The position numbers and the translations under genes are program-made. A stretch of 64,000 nt of DNA, from assembly GCF_019320115.1 (NCBI RefSeq), contig NC_089586.1, positions 1,116,001 to 1,180,000 of the forward strand. Reading direction: 5' to 3'. The notes under the pieces are model-generated. The model saw only the letters and a list, made by a program, of their open reading frames with translations. It did not search any database and was not told the DNA's origin. Source of the stretch: Miscanthus floridulus. Its lineage: Eukaryota; Streptophyta; Magnoliopsida; Poales; Poaceae. The stretch's first letter is position 1, and each line of letters opens with the position of its first letter. Below are positions 33,296-45,119 of the stretch, piece by piece.

Positions 33296-36047
33296 AGTGG
33301 GTTACATTCAACTCCTTAAACTTAATGCACAAGCATAAATTAAAGTGCAGAATAATAGGGGTTATGCACCGGGGCTTGCCTGGGTAACATGTAACCAAAA
33401 GTTAGTATTCCATCTTAGTGACACGATCTCCAAAAGTACCATCTCACCAGCAACTCCCGATGACTCCGTGATCCATCGTCGTCCCTATTATGGTATGCAA
33501 TGCGATGCAGAGATGATGCAACAGTTAATTCATAAGACAACAACAATTCTTAAAACAGAGTACATACTACAAACTAACAAGCTAGCTCTAATGACTAACG
33601 TACTAATCTACGTATCAATATCATCAAGAAAGGTGTTATTTCCCAACAAGTGTTTTAGTTATACAATTCTAAGGTGTTTCTTTATTTTATTTATTTGATT
33701 TACTATATATTCAAACTAGGGCTCATTAACTACTCTAGTAAACTAATTATTATTGGGCTACAAAAATTATAGAGAACACCTGATAACACTTCTAACCTGC
33801 TGCAAAATTTTTAGATTTAATACTATCACCGATTCATCACGGAAATTTCTACAAGTTTTTGTCTTAACAATATTAAGTATGTTAAAATAATTAGGGCAAA
33901 CCCTAAAAATATACAGCACCTATGCGAACGAAATACCCTATCAGATAGATCATGATTTTAGAAACTTGACAAAATTTGTTTGGCATTTTTGTGATTTTTT
34001 TACACTTTATTTTCAATTTTTGGAGAGCACTAAATTAACAAAACCAAAACAACACAAAAAGAAAAGGCCTAAGTGGCCAGGCTCGGCCCATAGGCGCGCG
34101 CGTCCTGCTGGCCAAGCATGGCCCAGCAGCGGCGGTAATAGGTGCGGACGGCATAGGCAGGCAGGTGGTGGCCCAGCAACCGGAAGCGGCCGGCCCACGC
34201 ACGGCCCAACCCGAGAGGTGTCGACACATTTGCGAAGAGACCCCTAAGCTTTTACTAAATCAACCCACAGGACATTACACACTATGCAACACTATTTACA
34301 TGAGTCACAGTTTTCACACCTAGCCCCCTAGAAAAGCTTCTATTTACGCTTTCTCACCTTCTCTCCCTCCTCACAAGCAGAGCTTGAGCAGGGGGCGGCT
34401 GGCGGTCTAAAACTGGTTGTGAGGTCACCGACGGTGGTGGGGAGGCAGCATCATGGCTTGCCCGTTGCCAGGGGCACCCACTGGTGGACGCGACTCTGCC
34501 AGAGCTGGAGCGTGGAGCCCCAGCCACATGCGTCGGCGCTCGGGAGGGGTGGCTCTACAGTGAGGGCACACCGGTGGTGAGATGGTGGTGCGAGGGCGGG
34601 CTAGGGAGGCGCGTAGGCCATGATAGGACCCGGGCCTGGCCGTGGCGCGGACCGAGGCAGGGCACAACATGGCGGCCACGCGTGGCCACAATAGGGGCGC
34701 CCCAGCGTGGATGATGGTAGGGGTATTGTAGGGTGCGGCACGGAGGTGGAGCGGTGCAAGGCAACATGGCTCGGGCATGCTCACGTGCATGGTGGCTGGC
34801 GATGGGGCGGTTGCGGCACCAGCAAGCGCGGAAAACCGGCCGGCCAGGATGTGCGGCGCGCGACGGCAGCGGAGTCACTTGGGAGGGCAGCGCTATGGAG
34901 TCACAGGTCCAGCACAGGGCCATGGGGCTCGCGTGCTCTCGTGAGGTGGGGGAAAAGCTAGTGATGGGCAGGCGGGAGGCGTGGCATGGCGATGTCGGTG
35001 CGGTTGGCACGGCAGCGGCGCTACGGACTATGGCCTCTAGCGGTAGAAGCGTAGGTGAGCACATGCTAGGAGGAGAGGAAGATGAGGTGAGTCAAGGCGT
35101 ACCAAGCAGTGAGGGAGGGAGAGCAAGCAGCTTGGTATCTTCCTTTAATGCATTCCCGAGCAAGGACACGAGGGAGCATGCGCACAAGGCGCCTACTACA
35201 CTCATCCAGTGCACCAGTGGCACCAAGGAGAGCAGTCGAGGGAGAGCGCGAGCAGGACGAGGTAGTTGAGGTGAGCGACAGATATCGCTCGCTACAGGTG
35301 TACCTATTCATGAACAGAACGCCAATGACATGGCTCACAGCATGACCTAAGGAGGTTAGGGCAATTTTTGGAGCAACAACGCAATGTCAAACCACTCCAC
35401 GAACTATACCATGCTATGGTATCCGCAAAGGTGCAATCAATAGTGCCAAAATATGATGCTAGTGTTTAAGAATTTTAATCAGAATTTAAATTCCAATTTA
35501 GCGTTGCCACACTATTTTCAAACTTGAAAATTGGCCTTGAGTTGAATTTGTTTGAATTTTTAAACGGTCAAAACTTTACCAAACTTTACCAACAACCATT
35601 TCATGACATAGCCCACATTTTATACCAAACAATAGAACCAAAACCTTAGGGCATTATTTAACTATTTTGCATTTTATAAATCGCCAAAAGTGTACTTTCA
35701 ACACAACTTCAAATTTTTGCCGATTTAACGAAAAGGGCTAATTTTAATTTCCAATTTGATTCTTGAGCTATCAAAAATACCATGGAACAACATCTATTCA
35801 CCAATTCAATAGTTGCATTTTCATCTACTAAACTTGCACTTCAAATTTTATTTAAGTACCAATTACAAATTATATTTTATTTTTGTTTATAAAAATTGTT
35901 TTTGTGCCAAACAAGTAAACTGCTTCTCTTATTTTCTTGTTAAGATTTCCTTAGCACATTTAAGTAACTAACTCACTATATTATTGGATCTATTTCTCCG
36001 ACCGTAATCTCTGTGCTTAGCGAGCTCGTAACACCAGAGGTGTTACA
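31861..36047 (-). repeat. 3' LTR of a minus-strand Del/Tekay-type gypsy element, 4187 bp
   Basis: On the minus strand it starts TGTAACACCTCTGG at 36047 and ends GGTTCTGCCACA at 31861. A purine tract lies outside 36047, so this is the 3' LTR of an element whose body extends rightward. It shares short blocks with the LTR pair at 36580 and 45120, such as CCGGGGCTTGCCTGGG near 33372 and TACTCAGCAAGACTTA near 32411. 34080-35300 is GC-rich and the remainder AT-rich. Its 5' LTR is not in the window. Confidence 0.8.
33259..33292. repeat. (AT)n microsatellite
   Basis: About 17 uninterrupted AT units lie in the gypsy LTR. Confidence 0.95.
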
Positions 36048-36401
36048 ACCAACCCCCCTAAAATGAATCTCGTCCCGAGATTTGGAGCAAGAATCAGAAG
36101 AGAGAAAACGCGATTACATTTCGTAGATCAGAAATTACACGAAAGATTACACAATTTCGAATACTAAACCACATAGGGATTTAGGGTTACATGGTTAAGA
36201 GCAACCTAATACAATCGAGGCTTAATCTAGAAGTCAAGATAGATGAGGGCAATGGAGAAACAACAAGATAATGATTATCCAAAACATGACGTATGACCAA
36301 CAGATCTAGAAACAGGAGACTGAGACGTCAAACATCGGGAACTCTAAGACCAAACTAACCAAAGGTAGACTTGAACTTCTTTGAAAACTAGATCCTTTCT
36401 T
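36048..36401 (-). other. 3' end of the gypsy body, with purine tract
   Basis: On the minus strand CCAAATCTCGGGACGAGATT is followed by CATTTTAGGGGGGTTGG and then the LTR. That is the usual pol-end plus purine-tract signature of Del/Tekay chromoviruses. No pol domain is visible in these 354 bp before the gap. Confidence 0.65.
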
Positions 36402-36501
36402 NNNNNNNNNNNNNNNNNNNNNNNNNNNNNNNNNNNNNNNNNNNNNNNNNNNNNNNNNNNNNNNNNNNNNNNNNNNNNNNNNNNNNNNNNNNNNNNNNNN
36501 N
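36402..36501. other. Assembly gap, 100 N
   Basis: A run of exactly 100 N suggests a placeholder of unknown true length. It hides the rest of the gypsy element to its left and the 5' LTR, primer site and start of gag of the SIRE copy to its right. Confidence 0.99.
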
Positions 36502-36579
36502 CTTATGGCCAAGGGTGACCGCAAGGTATCTAACAATGATGATAGTAGTGATAATGAGCATGCTAGTGATGATGATAGT
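36502..36579 (+). pseudogene. Gag fragment of the SIRE copy, left of the insertion
   Basis: Twenty-five codons of an acidic Asp/Ser-rich stretch (LMAKGDRKVSNNDDSSDNEH) run up to the insertion point. The same frame resumes at 49704 with SDDDEYESPSYDDLARLL, showing that this is one gag cut by the 13.1-kb element. Confidence 0.85.
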
Positions 36580-39500
36580 TGTGACAGAACCGCCCAATTT
36601 ATACAAGATCAAGTACGGTTGTCCCCGCTAACACGTTGACACACCCATACTTTCACTCATATAAACCCGGTAGTCCGCCGAGTGTCCCGAAAGACCTCGG
36701 TAAATCAATATCACAACCAAGATCGCGTGATTAAGCAAATACACATCACATACACAGGGTTGCAGCGGAAATAATATTACAAAGGGGTTAACAAATAATA
36801 GTACAAGTTTGGGGTTTCAAAACCGCTTAGTGAAAACAACATAGCTTTCAAATGATTACATTAATATAAGTTCCAAATATATTACTAGCATAGTGACATC
36901 ATCCGACAAAAGCATATAGATGAGAAGTAAGTATAGAATCACCGAGCCCACCGGTGGTTAGCCACCATCATCAACAGGTCGAGAACATCACCTGCAACAA
37001 GGTGGGATAAACCCTAAGTACTCGAATGTACTCAGCCAGACTTACCCGTCGGAAACCAAAACAAATGACACCAAGGATCATGCAAGGCTTTCTTTAGTGG
37101 GCTAGCTGACTTGTTTGCGAAAAGCATAAGCTATCATGAAGAAACCATTTTAAGTACTTTGCATCATCTTTATTATGACCTATCCATCTAGGTAAGCACC
37201 TACACTATAGCAATCACTTGATTAACCAATAACATCCAGTTACCAATTTAGATTTAGCATATCCCATACCATCCAGATAACCATCATTGTTCCATAATAA
37301 TTACTATGATGTAGTAACTCGAGTCAAGTGCTCACTATCCAGGAGCGATGGCGATTCGAATCGATTCCTAACCAGCTGGTGATTTATTCCTTACACAAAC
37401 CTCACTCACCCGCTAAAGTGAGATATTGATCACCGAGTCAACTTTCCAGGAATCTCGAGTTTGCCAGGAACCACATGTACCCGGGGGCTGACCGACTGCA
37501 CTTTGGTCTTATCATCTCGCCCCCGTGTCCTACCACACCTGCTTCGGCACAGTGCGTTGCGGGCAATCTACTCGGCCCGAAAAATCTCCCAGCTTCGCGG
37601 TCGGAAGGTACTTTATCCGGCCAGCTAAATGTAAGGCATGCGTTCAACATGACTCGAGGCCCAACAACGGTCGGTCCTTAATCGACACAGACGGAAACTA
37701 ACAGCACCCCAGAACCCTGTCTGGTTGCATCCAACTTTTTCTGTCCGGTCTCCAATTATCCATCACACATGGTTAATTTTAGGATATCATTCTTTCCATA
37801 GCTAAATTCTTCCAGTAACCACCTATAAATGTAGGTGACCGGATATCACCGATCGCTACCGGTCTAAGCAAGGCTAAGCAGTTATTCGATCCTGACCTAA
37901 CAGGGTAAAAAGGTAATAAGGTAGGCAAGGATAGTAATAAATGCATCAACGGTTTCAATCAACTCCTACAACTTAATGCAACAATATATAACTCATATAT
38001 AGAAAGAATTGCTTTTATAAATTAGGAGACTTATAATGCTCCGGGGCTTGCCTGGGATCCGACATAAGTCAATTCAGTTAACTTGCACCATCCTGGTGAC
38101 ATCTCAGATCCTAGCACTCGCTTAGTCCTTCCATCTTCGGGACAGATCCATCAAACACTGTCTTCGGGTTTGGCTCCAACATCACGTCCTTCACGTGGTT
38201 CATCTAGCGTACCTAAATGAGATGCAAGATGCATGTGTATGAATGTGATGAATGGTAACACAAGATGCATCACATAAGCATTCAAGACAACACAAGATTA
38301 TGTAAGACATAGACACCAATAGCTATTTAACTCTCATCACACAACTAACTATAGAGAGTAAGCACATCAAGCATGACACAAGTTTAATAAGGTCACAAGT
38401 ATCATAACTTGATCATCAACAAAGCCACACTTAGCAATATACAAGCAAACAACTATAATTGGAATCTGTCAATTTCTGGACATGCAAACAGCAGCTATAA
38501 GATTTAGCTATAACTGGAGTTACACAAATCCAAATGACTTGCAAGAAGACATTTTGGAAAGCTTATGAAATTTTCTACAATTCATCTTTAATCATCTTAG
38601 CATGATTCTCAAGTTAACTAAGTCAAATATATCTATTTACAGAAACTGGTCCACAATTGACAGAAAACAGCCATTTCTGAAACCCAACTTTAAACAGCTG
38701 TAACTCTTAAACTACTTGGCCAAATGACACCAAATTTTAATAGAAGCTAGATACTTGAATTATCTACAACTTTTGTATAAACAAGTTTCACAACAAAGCA
38801 CATTATCATAAAGAACTTTGCTAAGTTCCCAGATCTGTCCATAAACCACACCGGCAAGAAAATAATTATTAACTTATATTGCAAATTCATAATTGGGCTA
38901 AACCAACTTTACCAATATTTCACACATGACTAAAGAACACCAGAAAACCTAGTGTCCATGACCAAATAAATTCTTTTAATGCATTTCTTAATTTATTTTA
39001 GGTAACAAGGTGACTTAATGAACATATACCAAAAGCATATAATAAATTCTACAAAAATTACAGTGGCTCACATATCCTCTTAATAGTCTACTGTACAAAT
39101 TTCACTCCATTTGGATATGTATAGCAACCTCTATGAAAAAGACAAGTTGCTTAAGCAAGAATTCATGTGAGAGCAAGATAAACCAATAACTCACTCATAC
39201 TTCATCCAATACTCATGAAATTTTTACCACACATCAACTATCACATGAGTAGCATGCCACAAAAATTTCACTTCATTTGGAGCCCTAGATCTACAGTTAT
39301 GAAAAATAACAAATTCAACTAGCATTATAACCTTACTGCACAAATCTATTTTTACCGCAAAATATTTAAACTAAAACATGCCATATTATAGATCCACTGC
39401 ATAGACAATTTCACAAGAATTCCAAAAAGTCCTCATTTGCTATTTTACGAATTTCCTATGAATTACTATGAATTTCCAAAGATTCAGCAAATTACTACAA

Positions 39501-41158
39501 ATAGGTCCTTATCGGCACTATTCATCTGAGTCACTGACATTGCAGATAAGACCCTCCCTTTCTTCGAATTCTTGCGTGAAGTCCTTGACAGGGTTCAAAG
39601 CAGAGGAGGCCGTCGGAGGCTCGCGGTGCCGGCCAGAGGAGGCTTGCCGGCGGCGATGGAGTGGCGGAGGAGCACTAGGGGTCCCGCGCGCGCCCGCTGG
39701 TGGTCTCGGATGGCCGAGAGGTGGCCCGAGGTGGACCGGCCATGCGCACCGGCGGTCGGAGGCGACGGCGGTCGGTGACTGCGGCGCTCCCAGCGTGGTT
39801 TTGGACGGCGAGCACGAGCACGGCGTGCAAGCGAGGGAGGCGAAGCTGATGGCGTTGCTCGTGAGGAGCGAGAGGGGCTGAGAGGGGAAAGCAGCCGCAG
39901 CACCGGCGAGCTCGGAGCTTGGCCATGGCGGACGCGCGTCTCGGCGCGGAGCAGAGCGAGGAAAGGGCAGAGGGAGTGAGGGCGGGCGCTCTGGTGCTCC
40001 CCATTTACGCAGGCAGGGGCAGGCGGCTTCGGCGGGGCGCCCACGACGCGTGGAGCAGCGGCGGCGAGCATGACATCCGCGTGTCCCCTATGGGGCCCGC
40101 CATCGAACACCTGGCGCGCGCGATGGAGCCCGAGTTCAGACGCGTTTTTCAGCATATTCGGCTTGGATTCGGACCTGGGCGCCTGTAGCAAAGTTGTTGT
40201 CCACAAGCTGCTCTCCAACTTTTATTAAGGGTGCATAGACATTAGACTCTCGGATTAGTAGCTAATCAAGCCTCAAGTTGACATTGTCAGTGACTTAACA
40301 AGGGTTAAGTGTCGCTCTGCTTGAAGTCGAACTACTTGGTCCAAACATGGTCAAACTGATCCCAACCTTTTGCATGATCTTCTCCAATGAATTAGCTCCA
40401 ACTTTTATTTTGGGGTCAAGTCAAGTTGCTTAACGAAAACACGAGAACGCGACATGCCAACGTCGACGATGATGAATTCTAGACTTAGAAAAATTCTAAG
40501 TCTAAAAACAGCCGCTGATTCAATCTTCGAGCCTCTGTTTGACTTATTTCCAAGTTGATCTAGCTCTTGGTCCAAAAACAAAGTTTGTTCTACATGATAT
40601 GGACTACAACTTTCATTTAAGGTCCAACCTCAAAACTGGTATAGAACCTACTGTTCTACTTTGACCAAAGTAGGATCACGATGAAGCTTAAATTATCCTT
40701 TTTGATCCATTGGAGCATTTTCTTGGCATTTGCCCAATATGAACCTTTCATGACTTTTGTTGTAGAGTTCATCTAGAGTCATTTTGGCAAGGTTGCAAGG
40801 TTTGGTTGACATCTCATGTTCTCATTCACTTAATAGTGCAATTCAAGCACTTCGAAAAATCATTCCAATAAGGATATAACTTATCATTTCATGTGACTTT
40901 TTGATTCCAAACTTTATGAAACTTTTCCAGTGATCCATATAGATGGGTATTGATGTGAGACACATGAAGATATTCCAATAACATCAGCCAAGCATATATC
41001 TTGAAATGGGCCTATATGTAAAGCAAGGGTGCAATATCCGAGTTTAGGTTGAGGCTTATTTCCATAGGTTTGACCTTGACATCTCCAACACCACTTAACA
41101 TGTCATGGTTGAGCTTAAACCCATTGCTTAACTAGTAACAAACACTTTGGGTGTTACA
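36580..41158 (-). repeat. 3' LTR of the LARD-like element
   Basis: On the minus strand it starts TGTAACACCCAAAGTG at 41158 and ends GGCGGTTCTGTCACA at 36580. About 39560-40170 is GC-rich with fortuitous open frames; the remainder is AT-rich. Confidence 0.95.
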
Positions 41159-41175
41159 GCCCTCCCCCCTTAAAG
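41159..41175 (-). other. Polypurine tract of the LARD-like element
   Basis: The minus strand reads TTTAAGGGGGGAGGGC directly before the LTR, preceded by GAATCTCGGGATGCGATTCC. This is the same signature as in the gypsy element at 36048-36080. Confidence 0.88.
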
Positions 41176-44100
41176 GAATCGCATCCCGAGATTCGATGCG
41201 AAAGACTTTTAAGGGAAGAGAAACATGTCATCGAGTTTCCAACATCAGTGATAGCATTAGGCTACTTAACTTCGGAGCATCAGAGAGGCTAATTTGGTCA
41301 AGACACTTTCTGATACTTGTCCTTTGTAGTAAGTTTTGTCTGAAGAATTTCCTTCATTGGCCTTCATGAAGTATGGTTACTTTGGGAGGAATCCAAGATA
41401 GCAATGTCCTACGTACTTCGTCCTCGATGTACGAAGAGCGATACAAACGTAGACTAAATACTTGTAACATCTACTTCCCAAGTGGATATAGCACAGACCA
41501 TATGGACTTTGCACTAGATCATAATCTTCTGAAGGATACTTGTTGCAATGGTTCCATGTGTGCAGTTCTGTTTCTCTGAAAACAATATTGTAGGGTCTGA
41601 GTCTGCTGAGTGAGTGGTAAACGTAATAGCTGACTCTGTCGGCTCAACATTCTCGATGATCATTCCTTAGGGAGCCTTCGTATCCAAGTTGCAACAGTGA
41701 TCTGAGTTGAATCTGATGCAACCTCTTGGGTAAAAACACACATAAGGTACCAAAGGCATGTCAGCATTGAAGAACCATTGACGTAGAAAGATGTTAGCAT
41801 GGCTTGGAGGACAACACAAGTTGCAAGTAATCACAAAACTAGGGACTAGGTCACTACCAAGTAGGTTGAGTACAATTTGCCTTCGTGGTGCAGTTGCACA
41901 ACAAGTTGGGTTGACTTGCATCATAGCAAAACCAGCCTTCTTACTATGTTTGTCGTCGAGGCTTCCATTCTAAGGCCAATCAATATCTCAAAAACCATAA
42001 TCCGAAAATCTACGGTTTAACACCCTTCCAATCTATTTTTGACTTGCAACGGCACAAGTTGACTTGTAGAACATCTTGATTGCTCAACTATTATCGATAC
42101 GAGAGGACAAAGGTACGGCACAAACATGGGTGCAAGGAGTCTTGTCTAGGGCATGGAGGGTTGTCTAATCAGCAATACACCTACAAGTTGTAATTTCTTG
42201 GTAGGAATGACAAACACAACTGTCTAATGCAAATGATGATCGCAGTTGCAGCGGAATTGCAGATTCTGTACCCTTTTGTTTTCTATTCATATCTCACAAA
42301 CTACTGCTCCAATATGCACAAATTTTGGTGGGCGGGTAGATCCATGGGTCTTCTAACTACTCACCAAAATCAACTCAACCGGACACCGTTGACCATCCAA
42401 ACAATTTCATCTACCAAAACTGCTCTGTTCTGAAATGGCAGCAAACCAAGCCTGACAAGATATCTCTCAAATCCAATGTTTTCCTCAACCAATACTCCAA
42501 CAAACTTGAGGCATCGACCTATCCTAAGTGAGGAAGGAGGTCACCAAGTTTGGGGTCAATCCAACTTCGTTTGAGTCACTAATCGCCGGCTTGAAGATAA
42601 CCGGTTTAGTGCCACAAAATCTGGACAGATTTCGTGTTCTCCCTTTTCTTTGCTTCACACGTTGAGGTGTGTGTTTGGCACTCTCTAACCTTTCTCATAG
42701 CAGTAGCAGTCTTTCTCTAGCTGAGGATGGAGGCTAGAGTTTTCCTTACATGCTTCTCTGGTAACACTTCAACCATCGTTCTAGACACCAACTTGACTAT
42801 GCACAAGCATTGGACTTGTGGGCTGTTTTCGCAGGGCACAAAACATTATTCCACCTATAGGGCATTTCTACATTGACAAGGAACCCTTCCTATATATCAT
42901 TCGGCACTTCATCCAATAGAGTCTGGGCACATGTGTTAGTGGCACCTTGGGGCATAAAGATGCTGACTAAAAACTAGGGACATGCTTTCGCTAGCTCCTA
43001 CCTAGCCGATACAACGTCTTGTACTATATACGTGATTTTCAAAGATGGAATTGACTTGATAGCACATTTGGAGAAGAAGTATCACTTGCATTGTGGGGCC
43101 AGGTTTGCTGTTTCCTTGATCAACATTGTTCTATGAGATCTGGCCTTCATAGTTACCAAATAGTCGTTACCTAACTGAAGGCTAACTTTCCTATTGGTAA
43201 CAAATCAGTTGTCCCTCAACGCTAAAAAGGTTCCAAATCTTCACTCTTGATAATAAAAATTTTTGTCGAAGCCTACAGATGGTCGCCATTGAAGTCAGCA
43301 GAAAAAGGGTCACACCAAAGGAGGTCGGTTCGTCTACGTCATCCTTATGCACCTAAAGATTGAGAACTTGGATAGGAATCTCATATATACCAGGTGACCT
43401 ATTATAGCACATAATCTCCTGGTCCATTTATCATCCGACTGATAACTTGTTCAACCTTAAGTGTGGTGCACCTTTCTGATCCAATGAAAATGACATAAGT
43501 TGCTCACTAGATGACCGATGTCATTATAGGGATTGTCAAGTAGAGTCACTTGTCTACCACCTCTTGCAGTCTGTTTATGTTCCTGTTAGTGACCTGTTCT
43601 TCAAAGGTTAACCGTTGGACGACTTCACAAGGGAGTCCTATTACATCTAGTTCGACATATAGATCTCTTGACATGATAAGGAGAGATAACCAAGGAAGAG
43701 CTCAAGTGAGAATAACATATCGGTGCAGTTCTGCAATGGATCATGACTAGAAACCTCGATACCAGCGCATGCCGAGCAGCACAGCCTTGTGTGTGCACCC
43801 ACAGGAGGCTCTCGGTTTCGTCGCGGCACCATAGATCGCTAATCGTGGCACCATTACTGAACATATAACCTACAAGAAATCTCACATGGCACAAATTGGG
43901 TTGCATAGGAGCAAGCACTATGCGAAGGAGGGATAGCAAACAAAGGTAGTCACAAGGTTAGGAGTCAACAAGCAGGGGATCCGAAAATCAAAACACAACG
44001 CAAGAGAGCATAGCTTAATTGCCAAAGACAACTGAGTAGGGGACTTCTTGCCGAATTTCCATATACGTCTTGTGTCCACCAAGTGATTACCAAAACTTGG

Positions 44101-45105
44101 ATGTGGTTCTAGGATAGCGCTCTTCAACACTCGTATGCTTACCGAGGACAAAAGGGGTGATAACTATGGCACTAATTAGATAACAAGCATACATACCCAC
44201 CACTTGGCTAAACTAGAGGACATTATAGGTTAAGCACGTAACCACAATTATTTCTAGCAAGACTAAGCACACACTTCTCTCTAGCACTTCCTATTCAAGC
44301 AACATGGAACAAGGCATTCTTGTTTAACTCAACACAAGGAAGACAGTGCAATACATCGATCACAAGTTACTTAGAACAAAGGAAGGGAAGCATATTGATG
44401 CACAAGCACAATCATGATGCATGCTCGTCCTATTCGTCCTCACGAAATTGCCAGCCTAAGGTGGCAATCACATTCTATGTCGGTGGCATAACACGTACTC
44501 TCTCGATATATAGCTAGTCGTCAGCTACATTCAATCTATGCATTCGTGGTTAGCGTACCTGCAGGCAAATTCATTGCAGCCCATCCCCACAAGAGATAAA
44601 TAAGCACACAATGAAAGCAGTAAACTAAGATACTCTCCATATATACATCCCTAGACGTATATACTTCGATATCCATAGCTACCTGACAGATATACCCACA
44701 ATTAAGTACCTTCATATATACATGTGTGAACATGTAAATATTCCAGTAACCACAGCTAACTCTCCCCTAGACCGACAGTGGGACGGTCATGCTCTCATAA
44801 CTCACGCTTACCTGGGCGTAGAGACAATTGATCCATACAGTACCATTCAAGCGAATAGCATCCATACAATAGCACGCCGTATGGACGACGAAAGAAAAAA
44901 TGCAATAAAGTACATCCCTTAAAGTTAGTACTTAGATAGCCACCTAATAGTCCTTAACTGGGCATAAAGGAAGATGTCGCTAGCATAGTTTTGCAAATAA
45001 GTTTTGACAAATTTGCCTGTAGCTAAAGTTTTAGTTAAAATAGACCTTTTAAAACCAAAACTTAGCTTTTAAAACTATGTACCTGACAGTATTATGCTTA
45101 ATCTC
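41176..45105 (-). other. Non-coding body of the LARD-like element
   Basis: Over 3.9 kb neither strand has an open frame above about 105 codons, and I see no zinc knuckle, aspartic protease, YxDD, integrase or chromodomain motif. Composition is even and moderately AT-rich. Packaging or dimerisation signals presumably lie near 45000 by the primer site, but none can be pointed out. Confidence 0.75.
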
Positions 45106-45117
45106 GCTCTGATACCA
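45106..45117 (-). other. Primer-binding site, initiator Met tRNA
   Basis: The plus strand GCTCTGATACCA is the complement of TGGTATCAGAGC. It lies two bases from the inner end of the 5' LTR. Confidence 0.95.
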
Positions 45118-45119
45118 GC

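Noticed and set aside
36306..36612. Open frames crossing the N run
   Set aside because: They are translated through unknown bases and have no meaning.
39595..40218. A 207-codon open frame on the element strand, kept in both long LTRs (also 48135-48758)
   Set aside because: It lies in a GC-rich block where long open frames are expected. Of about eleven base differences between the copies, about eight change the residue, so there is no sign of protein-level constraint.
45106..45117. tRNA-Met-like sequences (also 12432, 22387, 60583)
   Set aside because: Only the 3'-end complement is present, directly beside LTR ends. These are primer-binding sites, not tRNA genes.
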